Shown here in pieces: positions 1 to 6,342 of a DNA stretch of 7,115 nucleotides; positions within the stretch are counted from its first letter, which is position 1, and every line of letters begins with the position of its first letter. Origin of the DNA: Lachnospiraceae bacterium (GTDB taxonomy: Bacteria > Bacillota > Clostridia > Lachnospirales > Lachnospiraceae); NCBI GenBank assembly GCA_900772685.1, contig CAAGRP010000051.1, positions 1 through 7,115 of the forward strand. The letters run 5' to 3'. The position numbers and the translations under genes were made by a program. The notes under the pieces were generated by a model that had not been told where the DNA came from, made no database searches, and saw only the letters and a list, made by a program, of their open reading frames with translations.

Positions 1-62
1 AATATATTTTTATTCATATATATAAAAATGATATTTTAAATATACCGTAAGGCAAAAAAATA

Positions 63-90
63 TTGACATTCAGTCATTTTCGTATAATAT
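63..90 (+). promoter_or_regulatory. Predicted promoter of the apbE-rnf operon
   Basis: A perfect -35 hexamer TTGACA lies at 63-68. Two overlapping -10 candidates follow: TATAAT at 83-88 is a perfect hexamer but only 14 bases away, and TAATAT at 85-90 is 16 bases away, which is a better spacing. The preceding 60 bases are almost all A/T with A and T runs, which could act as an UP element. Transcription would start near 95-98, leaving a very short leader before the 114 ATG, or about 70 bases before the 168 ATG. There is no room for a riboswitch. A small dyad, TGAC-N5-GTCA (64-76), overlaps the -35 box and might be an operator. Confidence 0.6.
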
Positions 91-167
91 AAATTCAGTA
101 GGGTGAGGGAGAGATGAGTGATTTCTTACAAGAGAATAATTGTCACGAAAATAGAGGGAGACAAAGA

Positions 168-1232
168 ATGAGTGTCTCCTTAATTTGTGCGAAGAGTACT
201 TTTAAGAAGTTTTGTGCGGTATTGCTTTGTATACTGACAGTGTTCTCATTGTCTTCATGCAGCCTGATATCATCAGATGATGATTTCTCTGAATCAACTT
301 CATATCTTATGGACACTGTTATTCAGCAAAAATGGTATGGGGAAAAATCCAAAGAAACCTGTGATGAGATTGAAAAAAAGCTTAAAGATATCGAAGACAG
401 AGTTTCTCTTTATATAGAAGGAAGCGAAGTCAAAAGGATAAATGAAGCAGCCGGAAAAGAGTATGTCAGTGTTTCGGATGATGTATTTGACATGATCTCC
501 GAGGCGAAAAAGATAAGTGAAGAATCAAACGGATTGTTTGATATCACTATCGCACCGCTTGTCCTTTTATGGGACATTACGGGAGATGATCCGCATGTTC
601 CGTCTGAGGGTGAGATAGATGATGCGCTTAAGAAGATAGATTATAAAAAGATCCTTTTAAATGAAGCTGACAAGTCGGTAATGCTGAAAGACGAGGGAAT
701 GCAGATCGACCTCGGCGGTATAGCAAAAGGCATGGCGGCCGGAGAGATGCGTGATATTGCGGAGAAAAACGGTGTTACGGGATATTTATCCGTCGGCGGA
801 AACATGCTTGTAATAGGAAAGAAACCGAACGGAAAAGATATTATAATCGGCATAAGGGATCCGCTTGGCAGTGAAAATGATTATTTTGCCAAGATCAAGA
901 TCGAAGGATATACAATGGCAACATCAAGTGCTTCGGAGAGATATTTTGAAGAGGACGGGGTCGTATATCATCATATATTAAATCCGTTTACGGGATATCC
1001 GGGAGAAACGGATCTCCTTTCGGTAACAGTGGTATCGAAAAACGGATTGCTGGCAGATGCCCTGTCAACTGCCATCTTTCTTGAGGGCAGTTCGGGACTT
1101 GAGAAAGCCATGAACAGAGATGACTGCATGGTACTTGCGGTCACGAAGGATAAAAAGGTTTATGCGTCGGAAAAAATGTGGGAGCTTATCACACCTGCAG
1201 ATACAAAGGACTATGAGTTCTGTTCCGATTAA
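168..1232 (+). CDS. apbE: FAD:protein FMN transferase (ApbE), lipoprotein
   Basis: ApbE family flavin transferase: it splits FAD and attaches FMN to a Thr/Ser of target proteins, here most likely RnfG and RnfD, at the outer face of the membrane. Numbered from the 168 ATG (354 aa), residues 1-31 form a lipoprotein signal peptide: a basic stretch (TFKKF), a hydrophobic core and lipobox LSSC, with lipidated Cys at 31. Family motifs follow in order: FDITIAPL (124-131), the flavin-binding DLGGIAKG (181-188), SVGGN (208-212), HHILNPFTGYP (268-278), and the Mg-binding ADALST (296-301). All are intact and the length is normal. The start at 168 is preferred because GAGGGAG sits 7 bases upstream and gives a normal signal peptide. 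An in-frame ATG at 114, also with a GAGG-type site, would add 18 hydrophilic residues. There is no terminator before rnfC, so it is probably the first gene of the operon. Confidence 0.93.
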   Translation: MSVSLICAKSTFKKFCAVLLCILTVFSLSSCSLISSDDDFSESTSYLMDTVIQQKWYGEKSKETCDEIEKKLKDIEDRVSLYIEGSEVKRINEAAGKEYVSVSDDVFDMISEAKKISEESNGLFDITIAPLVLLWDITGDDPHVPSEGEIDDALKKIDYKKILLNEADKSVMLKDEGMQIDLGGIAKGMAAGEMRDIAEKNGVTGYLSVGGNMLVIGKKPNGKDIIIGIRDPLGSENDYFAKIKIEGYTMATSSASERYFEEDGVVYHHILNPFTGYPGETDLLSVTVVSKNGLLADALSTAIFLEGSSGLEKAMNRDDCMVLAVTKDKKVYASEKMWELITPADTKDYEFCSD

Positions 1233-1272
1233 TAATATATAAAATTGCATGAAAAAGAAAAAAAGTAGAAAG

Positions 1273-1282
1273 AGGAGGTGAG
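1273..1282 (+). promoter_or_regulatory. Strong Shine-Dalgarno site that fixes the rnfC start
   Basis: AGGAGGTGAG is an almost full complement of the 16S rRNA 3' end. It overlaps the in-frame GTG at 1278, so that GTG cannot be the start served by this site. The TTG at 1290 lies 7-8 bases downstream and gives a protein beginning MKQLKGVKVP, which resembles the usual RnfC N-terminus. Confidence 0.7.
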
Positions 1283-1289
1283 TTTTCCA

Positions 1290-2579
1290 TTGAAACAGTT
1301 AAAGGGCGTCAAGGTGCCGCATCGTAAAAATACGACGCATGATAAGCCTGTAAGGATGCCGATACCGGCAGTGGTCAGGATTCCTATGGCTATGCATATC
1401 GGAGCTCCGTGTAAACCTGTTGTAGCCGTTGGCGATGAAGTCAAGGTGGGACAGCTTATCGGAGAGCCTGCAGGATTCGTAGGTGCACCTATACATGCAT
1501 CAGTTTCTGGAAAAGTTACAGCAATCGACAAGGTTCAGCTTTTTAACGGCAGCTTCCCTGCTGTTGTTATTGAGTCTGATGGCCTTCAGACAGTCTGCGA
1601 AGATGTAAAACCACCGCAGATAACAGACGTCAAGAGCTTCCTTGATGCTGTTCGCGCAAGCGGACTCGTAGGACTCGGCGGCGCAGGATTCCCGACAAGC
1701 GTAAAGCTTACTCTTAAAGAGCCGGGAATGGCTGAATACCTTGTCATCAACGGAGCAGAGTGTGAGCCATATCTTACATCTGACTTCACAACAATGACAG
1801 AAGATACGGACTATATGATCAAGGGAATCGAATATGTCCGCAAGTATGTCGGAGTAAAGCACGTCATTCTCGGAATAGAGAACAACAAGCCTGAGGCTAT
1901 CTCTTTATTCGAGAGCAAGGCATCCCAGATCGGAAGCGATTTTTCGGTAAAGAGTCTTCCGGCAAAATACCCGCAGGGTGCTGAGAAAGTTCTTATCTAT
2001 AACTGCACAGGACGTGTTGTTCCGGCAGGAAAGCTTCCTCTTGATGTAGGTTGCATAGTAATGAACGTAACTTCGCTTGCTTTCCTCGGAAAATATATTG
2101 AAACAGGTATGCCGCTTACGGAGAAATGTGTTACGGTTGACGGCTCTGCCGTAAATAAACCGGGCAAGGTTATCGCTCCTATCGGTACATCTATAAAGGA
2201 CGCTATCGAGGCTCTCGGCGGATACAAGGTTGCACCGAGCAAGATCCTCATGGGTGGACCTATGATGGGTATGGCAGTACCTACGGATGAAAATCCGATA
2301 GTTAAAAACACAAACGGTCTTCTTGCCTTCGATAAGAAGGATGCTGTTCTTCCTGAAGAAACAGAGTGCATCAACTGCGGACGCTGCGTGGCAACATGCC
2401 CGCTCAGTCTTATGCCTAACAGGATCGCAAGAGCATATAAGAGAAGAGATGTTGATGATCTTAAGTCACTCGATATTACTACATGTATGGAATGCGGCTG
2501 CTGTGCATATGTATGTCCTGCAAAGAAGGATCTTGTACAGACAAACAAGCTTTCCAAGGCATTGGTAATGGGAAGATAA
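1290..2579 (+). CDS. rnfC: Rnf complex subunit RnfC (NADH-binding, FMN and two [4Fe-4S])
   Basis: Peripheral cytoplasmic subunit that exchanges electrons with NAD(H), related to the Nqo1/NuoF fold. From the TTG start it is 429 aa, the short clostridial form, without the long alanine/lysine-rich C-terminal extension of E. coli RsxC. In order: a barrel-sandwich-like N-terminal region (about 35-80), the glycine-rich nucleotide/FMN loop GLGGAGFPT (128-136) followed by INGAECEPYLTSD (about 153-165), an SLBB-like region (about 245-310), and two ferredoxin motifs, C360-C363-C366-C370P and C399-C402-C405-C409P. C404 is an extra cysteine in the second motif. A GTG at 1278 is in frame but lies inside the ribosome binding site. 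It sits 57 bases after apbE and 15 bases before rnfD. All expected cofactor residues are present. Confidence 0.96.
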   Translation: MKQLKGVKVPHRKNTTHDKPVRMPIPAVVRIPMAMHIGAPCKPVVAVGDEVKVGQLIGEPAGFVGAPIHASVSGKVTAIDKVQLFNGSFPAVVIESDGLQTVCEDVKPPQITDVKSFLDAVRASGLVGLGGAGFPTSVKLTLKEPGMAEYLVINGAECEPYLTSDFTTMTEDTDYMIKGIEYVRKYVGVKHVILGIENNKPEAISLFESKASQIGSDFSVKSLPAKYPQGAEKVLIYNCTGRVVPAGKLPLDVGCIVMNVTSLAFLGKYIETGMPLTEKCVTVDGSAVNKPGKVIAPIGTSIKDAIEALGGYKVAPSKILMGGPMMGMAVPTDENPIVKNTNGLLAFDKKDAVLPEETECINCGRCVATCPLSLMPNRIARAYKRRDVDDLKSLDITTCMECGCCAYVCPAKKDLVQTNKLSKALVMGR

Positions 2580-2594
2580 CGGGGAGGTAAAAAA

Positions 2595-3503
2595 GTGAAC
2601 GAAAATCAGTTAATAGTCAATTTTGCCCCTCATATCCGTGCTAAGTATTCAACTCAGACAATAATGAGGGACGTTATAATCGCCCTTATACCGGCACTTA
2701 TCGCTGCGGTTATCCATTACGGACCATATTCGCTTGCAGTAGTTGCTGTCTCTGTAGCAGCCTCTGTTGTATCCGAATACCTTATGGAGAAGATCATCAA
2801 AAAGAAAAACACTGTAGGTGATCTTTCAGCGGTAGTAACAGGTATAATCCTTGCATACTGTCTTCCTGCAGGTGTGCCTCTTTGGATGGCAGCTTTCGGC
2901 GGAGCGGTTGCTATAATCATAGTAAAGCAGTTCTTCGGAGGTCTCGGACAGAACTTTGCAAACCCTGCCTGTACAGCCAGGATCATCCTCTTTGTTTCTT
3001 TTGCGGGAACAATGGCAGACTGGACAACAGGATATCCGGATGCAATAGCAGGTGCAACACCTCTTGCATCGGGAACAGCATCATACATGGATCTTTTCCT
3101 TGGAAACATCGGCGGATGTATAGGTGAGACATGTAAGCTTGCTCTCCTTATCGGATTTATTTACTTACTTGTTAAGAAAATAATCACATGGCATACACCG
3201 GTATTCTTTATCGGAACTGTATTCCTTTTAAGCCTTGCTGTAGGAAATGACCCTGTATATGCTATCCTTTCAGGTGGTGTATTCCTTGGAGCATTCTTTA
3301 TGGCAACTGATTATGTAACTTCACCGTCTACAAAACTCGGACGTGTGATATTCGGTATCGGATGCGGTGCGATAACTGTTCTTATCAGAAAATACTGCAG
3401 TTATCCGGAAGGTGTTTCATTTGCGATCCTGCTCATGAACATACTTGCTCCTCATCTTGAGAGCTTTACATTGTCTAAATCGTTTGGAGGTGCTAAAAAA
3501 TGA
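2595..3503 (+). CDS. rnfD: Rnf complex membrane subunit RnfD (covalent FMN)
   Basis: NqrB/RnfD family integral membrane protein of 302 aa, part of the ion-translocating core and carrier of covalently bound FMN. It starts with GTG behind GGGGAGGT (2581-2588). Visible landmarks are GDLSAVVTGIILAYCLP (75-91), KQFFGGLGQNFANPA (111-125), the flavinylation segment AGATPLASG (152-160) with Thr155 as likely FMN acceptor, GGVFLGAFFMATDYVTSP (227-244) and YPEGVSFAILLMN (270-282). Hydrophobic segments span nearly the whole chain, consistent with about 8-10 membrane helices. The residue three before the acceptor Thr is Ala where Ser is common. Its stop overlaps the rnfG start (ATGA, 3500-3503), indicating translational coupling. 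Confidence 0.96.
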   Translation: MNENQLIVNFAPHIRAKYSTQTIMRDVIIALIPALIAAVIHYGPYSLAVVAVSVAASVVSEYLMEKIIKKKNTVGDLSAVVTGIILAYCLPAGVPLWMAAFGGAVAIIIVKQFFGGLGQNFANPACTARIILFVSFAGTMADWTTGYPDAIAGATPLASGTASYMDLFLGNIGGCIGETCKLALLIGFIYLLVKKIITWHTPVFFIGTVFLLSLAVGNDPVYAILSGGVFLGAFFMATDYVTSPSTKLGRVIFGIGCGAITVLIRKYCSYPEGVSFAILLMNILAPHLESFTLSKSFGGAKK

Positions 3504-4030
3504 AGAAAAACGGATTTGTAGCACCTATTATAGTACTTACTGCGATCTGCTTCGTAGTTGCGGCTCTGCTCGGATATATCAATTCGATAACAGACCCGAT
3601 CATCACAGAAGCAAATATCAAGGCTGCTGAAGAAGCTAAAAAGGAAGTTCTTCCGGAAGCGGATTCATTTACGGATCTTGATACGGATTCACTTCCTGAG
3701 GAAGTTGTCAGTGCAGCAGCAGCCGACAACGGAGCCGGAAATGTATTTATACTTGACGGAGCCGGATACGGCGGAACAATGGAGATCATAGTCGGAATCA
3801 ACGCAGACGGACAGGTTGAGGGAACCAAGGTACTTGCACACAGTGAGACAGCAGGACTCGGTGCCCGTGTTGCTGATGAGAAATTCACCAGCAAATTCCT
3901 CGGAGTCGGTGATGATGATCTTGATGGAGTAGAGCTTATAAGCGGTTCTACGATCTCTTCCAAGTGCTTCAGAGGACTTGTTGCTAAGGCTTTCGAAGCA
4001 AATGACACTTTAGCAAAGGAGGGGAATTAA
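3500..4030 (+). CDS. rnfG: Rnf complex subunit RnfG (covalent FMN)
   Basis: RnfG/NqrC family protein of 176 aa: one N-terminal membrane anchor (about residues 7-27) and an extracytoplasmic FMN-binding domain. The family signature SETAGLGARV is at 115-124. The flavinylation motif is SGSTISS (148-154) with Thr151 as expected FMN acceptor; the usual form is SGAT, so Ala is replaced by Ser. The linker after the anchor is rich in acidic residues and alanine (about 38-75). The ATG overlaps the rnfD stop by four bases, and its Shine-Dalgarno GGAGGTG (3486-3492) lies inside the end of rnfD. ApbE encoded at the head of the operon is the obvious modifying enzyme. Identification is firm from family motifs and context. 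Confidence 0.95.
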   Translation: MKKNGFVAPIIVLTAICFVVAALLGYINSITDPIITEANIKAAEEAKKEVLPEADSFTDLDTDSLPEEVVSAAAADNGAGNVFILDGAGYGGTMEIIVGINADGQVEGTKVLAHSETAGLGARVADEKFTSKFLGVGDDDLDGVELISGSTISSKCFRGLVAKAFEANDTLAKEGN

Positions 4031-4033
4031 GCC

Positions 4034-4723
4034 GTGGGAAAGAAAAAGAGTAAATTAAGTATTTTAACTGCGGGTATCATTAAAGAAAATCCCGTTCTTG
4101 TGCTTATCCTCGGAACATGTCCTACCCTTGCGGTTACGACATCCGCTATAAACGGTGCCGGTATGGGACTTGCGGCAGCAATAGTTCTTATTGGATCAAA
4201 CATAGTTATTTCACTTTTAAAGAACATTATCCCGGATAAGGTACGTATACCTTGTTATATCGTTATCATTGCCGGATTCGTTACGGTAGTTCAGATGCTT
4301 TTACAGGCGTTTATACCAAGCCTTTATGATGCGTTGGGACTGTTCCTGTCACTTATCGTTGTTAACTGTATAATCCTTGGTCGTGCCGAGGCATTTGCAA
4401 GCAAGAACACAGTATTTGATTCATTCCTTGATGCTATCGGAATGTCTATCGGATTTACATTTGCTCTTCTTGTAATGGGTATCATCCGTGAGGTGCTTGG
4501 ATTCGGCACTATCTTCGGAATCCAGTTATTCCCTGAAGGTGTTCCTACGATCTCTATCATGGGACTTGCACCGGGTGGATTCTTTGCATACGGATGTATT
4601 ATCGCAGCTATCAACAAGATAACGAAGGGCAGAGCTATCAAGAAGAAAGACTTCAGCTGTGAAGGATGCGCGGGATGCGATGCCTGCGGTGGAGGAACAG
4701 ATAAAGGAGGATGCAATAAATGA
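4034..4723 (+). CDS. rnfE: Rnf complex membrane subunit RnfE, with Cys-rich tail
   Basis: RnfE/NqrD family membrane protein of 229 aa with six predicted helices. It pairs with RnfA; conserved cysteines C29 (GTCPTLAVT) and C112 (VNCIILGRAEAFAS) match those that, in Rnf/Nqr structures, help hold an iron-sulfur cluster within the membrane. It starts with GTG behind AGGAGGGG (4017-4024), three bases after the rnfG stop. After the last helix comes a basic stretch (KITKGRAIKKK, 195-205), suggesting a cytoplasmic C-terminus by the positive-inside rule. A tail follows with C209, C212, C215 and C218 (CxxCxxCxxC) and C227. The tail codons also contain the rnfA Shine-Dalgarno. The family call is certain; the role of the tail is unknown. 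Confidence 0.95.
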   Translation: MGKKKSKLSILTAGIIKENPVLVLILGTCPTLAVTTSAINGAGMGLAAAIVLIGSNIVISLLKNIIPDKVRIPCYIVIIAGFVTVVQMLLQAFIPSLYDALGLFLSLIVVNCIILGRAEAFASKNTVFDSFLDAIGMSIGFTFALLVMGIIREVLGFGTIFGIQLFPEGVPTISIMGLAPGGFFAYGCIIAAINKITKGRAIKKKDFSCEGCAGCDACGGGTDKGGCNK

Positions 4724-5310
4724 CAGGTTTTATAGCTATACTTATCACATCTATCCTTGTTGAGAACTACGTATTATCGAAATTCCTGGCTATATGTTCA
4801 TTCCTGGGAGTTTCCAAGAACCTTAAATCCGCAATGGGCATGAGTGTTGCCGTTATCTTCGTTATGCTCGTTGCTACCGCTGTTACATGGCCTGTATATT
4901 ACTTTGTTTTGGAGCCGAACAATCTCGGATATCTTCAGACTATCGTATTTATACTTGTTATCGCAGCTCTCGTTCAGTTTGTTGAGATGTTCATTAAGAA
5001 ATCATCTCCTTCTCTGTACAGTGCACTCGGAATTTTCCTTCCGCTTATTACAACAAACTGTGCAGTACTAGGTGTTGTTGTTCTTAATATTACAAAATCT
5101 TATACATTTGCAGAATCTCTTGTAAATACTTTAGGTGCCGGACTCGGATACATGCTTGCTATGTTCCTTTTCAACGGCGTAAGAAGTAAAGTAGACAATG
5201 CTGATGTACCTGCAAGCTTTAAGGGTGTGCCGATAACACTTTGTGCGGCATCTATAGTTTCCATATCATTTATGGGATTCTCCGGTCTTGTAACCGGTCT
5301 GTTTGGTTGA
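4720..5310 (+). CDS. rnfA: Rnf complex membrane subunit RnfA
   Basis: RnfA/NqrE family membrane protein of 196 aa, normal for the family, with six predicted helices and opposite topology to RnfE. Landmarks are VENYVLSKFLAICSFLGVS (14-32) with C26, the short SPSLYSALGIFLPLITTNCAVLG region (96-118) with C114, and the FNGVRSKVDNADVP stretch (151-164) preceding the last helices. C26 and C114 correspond to the conserved pair that joins those of RnfE around the intramembrane cluster. The ATG overlaps the rnfE stop (ATGA, 4720-4723), with AAAGGAGGA (4703-4711) as ribosome binding site. Confidence 0.96.
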   Translation: MTGFIAILITSILVENYVLSKFLAICSFLGVSKNLKSAMGMSVAVIFVMLVATAVTWPVYYFVLEPNNLGYLQTIVFILVIAALVQFVEMFIKKSSPSLYSALGIFLPLITTNCAVLGVVVLNITKSYTFAESLVNTLGAGLGYMLAMFLFNGVRSKVDNADVPASFKGVPITLCAASIVSISFMGFSGLVTGLFG

Positions 5311-5324
5311 TGAGGTGAGTGCTG

Positions 5325-6119
5325 ATGAACGGAATAATAGTTGCAATTGTAGTCGTAGCGCTCATCGGACTTGTATGTGGTATCATGCTGTCAGTGGCTT
5401 CAAAGCTGATGGCTGTACCGGTAGATGAGCGATTTGATGATGTAAGAAATTGTCTTCCGGGTGCAAACTGCGGTGCCTGCGGATATGCAGGTTGTGACGC
5501 ATATGCAAATGCTCTTTTAGAGGATCCTTCTATAGGAGCCAATAAATGTATTCCCGGTGGTGCGGACGCAGCAAACGGAATTGCTGCTGTACTTGGAATT
5601 GATGCAGGAGAAGTTGTTCCGATGGTAGCAAGCGTTGCCTGTTCGGGAACCTGCAACAATACAAGTGATAAATTCCTCTGGCAGGGCGAGCAGTCCTGTA
5701 AGGGAGTTAAGATGCTCTTTGGTGGTAAGAATGTTTGCTCATTCGGATGTCTCGGATACGGTGATTGCGTAGGCGTTTGTCCTCAGAATGCGATCGATAT
5801 CGTAGACGGCATTTCTCGTATTGATAAAGATCTCTGCGTAGGATGCGGACTTTGCTCAAAGACCTGTCCTATGGGAATCATCAATATGATACCGCAGACT
5901 GCAAAGGTTTCCATTGACTGCAGCAATAAGACTAAGGGTAAACCTGCAATGACCGTATGTAAGGTAAGCTGTATCGGATGCGGTAAATGTGCAAGAGAGT
6001 GCCCTGTTGGTGCTATCACAATGGAAAACGATCTTCCTATAATCGATTACAGCAAGTGCGTCGGCTGCAAGAAGTGTGTAGCCGGATGTCCGCGTAAGTG
6101 TATTGAGGTTATCGGATAA
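5325..6119 (+). CDS. rnfB: Rnf complex subunit RnfB (multi-[4Fe-4S], ferredoxin-accepting)
   Basis: Membrane-anchored iron-sulfur subunit that receives electrons from reduced ferredoxin. From the ATG at 5325 it is 264 aa, with an N-terminal membrane helix (about 3-24). The Fe-S domain has C49, C52, C57 and C75 (motif NCGACGYAGC), with an additional C43. An unconventional set C138/C142/C148/C152P precedes three ferredoxin motifs CxxCxxCxxxCP: C171-C181, C216-C226 and C245-C255. Other cysteines (C106, C110, C125, C199, C212, C259) could serve a further cluster, so at least five clusters are predicted. This start is preferred over a GTG at 5319 because GAGGTGA (5312-5318) is 6 bases from the ATG and would touch the GTG. 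It is the last gene of the operon and is followed by a hairpin. Confidence 0.95.
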   Translation: MNGIIVAIVVVALIGLVCGIMLSVASKLMAVPVDERFDDVRNCLPGANCGACGYAGCDAYANALLEDPSIGANKCIPGGADAANGIAAVLGIDAGEVVPMVASVACSGTCNNTSDKFLWQGEQSCKGVKMLFGGKNVCSFGCLGYGDCVGVCPQNAIDIVDGISRIDKDLCVGCGLCSKTCPMGIINMIPQTAKVSIDCSNKTKGKPAMTVCKVSCIGCGKCARECPVGAITMENDLPIIDYSKCVGCKKCVAGCPRKCIEVIG

Positions 6120-6139
6120 TCAATATCTGTGTAAGATTG

Positions 6140-6213
6140 AGGCTGTTGCCTTAAGCTTAAGTAATGATAGTTCTGTAATTAAAATCATTACATGCTTAAG
6201 GCGGCAGCCTTTT
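6140..6213 (+). terminator. Predicted terminator hairpin after rnfB
   Basis: An inverted repeat begins 21 bases after the rnfB stop. The outer stem pairs AGGCTGTTGCCTTAAGC (6140-6156) with GCTTAAGGCGGCAGCCT (6194-6210), 17 pairs including two G-U. After a small internal loop, GTAATGAT (6161-6168) pairs perfectly with ATCATTAC (6184-6191) around a 15-base loop. Only four T follow (6210-6213); a T7 run at 6232-6238 lies further on without an obvious own hairpin. Termination is therefore likely but may be leaky, or the structure may protect the 3' end of the mRNA. Confidence 0.7.
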
Positions 6214-6274
6214 CGTTAGCAACTTTATCGCTTTTTTTGCTTGACTGTTGGCGGAATCATGTCAACCATAAGAA

Positions 6275-6303
6275 TTGACAAAATAGAGTACGTTGTTTAT
6301 TAT
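6275..6303 (+). promoter_or_regulatory. Predicted promoter of the lipoprotein gene
   Basis: TTGACA (6275-6280) and TATTAT (6298-6303) are separated by exactly 17 bases, a near-consensus sigma-70/sigma-A promoter. Transcription would start about 6310, some 33 bases before the ATG at 6343. The position after the rnfB hairpin indicates that the lipoprotein is transcribed on its own. A perfect dyad, GAGTAC (6286-6291) and GTACTC (6308-6313), brackets the -10 box and could be an operator. Confidence 0.75.
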
Positions 6304-6342
6304 TATTGTACTCAAAAAAAGACATAAAGGAGAATTTCGAAT

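Noticed and set aside
1..113. FMN riboswitch ahead of the flavin-related operon
   Set aside because: The leader between promoter and start is far too short and the sequence is plain AT-rich DNA without the conserved structure.
1233..1272. Separate promoter or terminator between apbE and rnfC
   Set aside because: TATATAAAAT-like sequence is present but there is no matching -35 box, and no hairpin is visible, so a shared transcript is simpler.
1278..1289. GTG at 1278 as the rnfC start
   Set aside because: It overlaps the AGGAGGTGAG ribosome binding site; TTG at 1290 has correct spacing and a family-like N-terminus.
1997..2557. Long minus-strand open frame (186 codons) opposite rnfC
   Set aside because: It lies wholly inside rnfC in antisense, has no family resemblance or ribosome binding site, and is a by-product of codon usage. 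The same applies to the antisense frames over rnfD, rnfG, rnfE and rnfB.
5319..5324. GTG at 5319 as the rnfB start
   Set aside because: It directly abuts the GAGGTGA site; ATG at 5325 is properly spaced and is an ATG.
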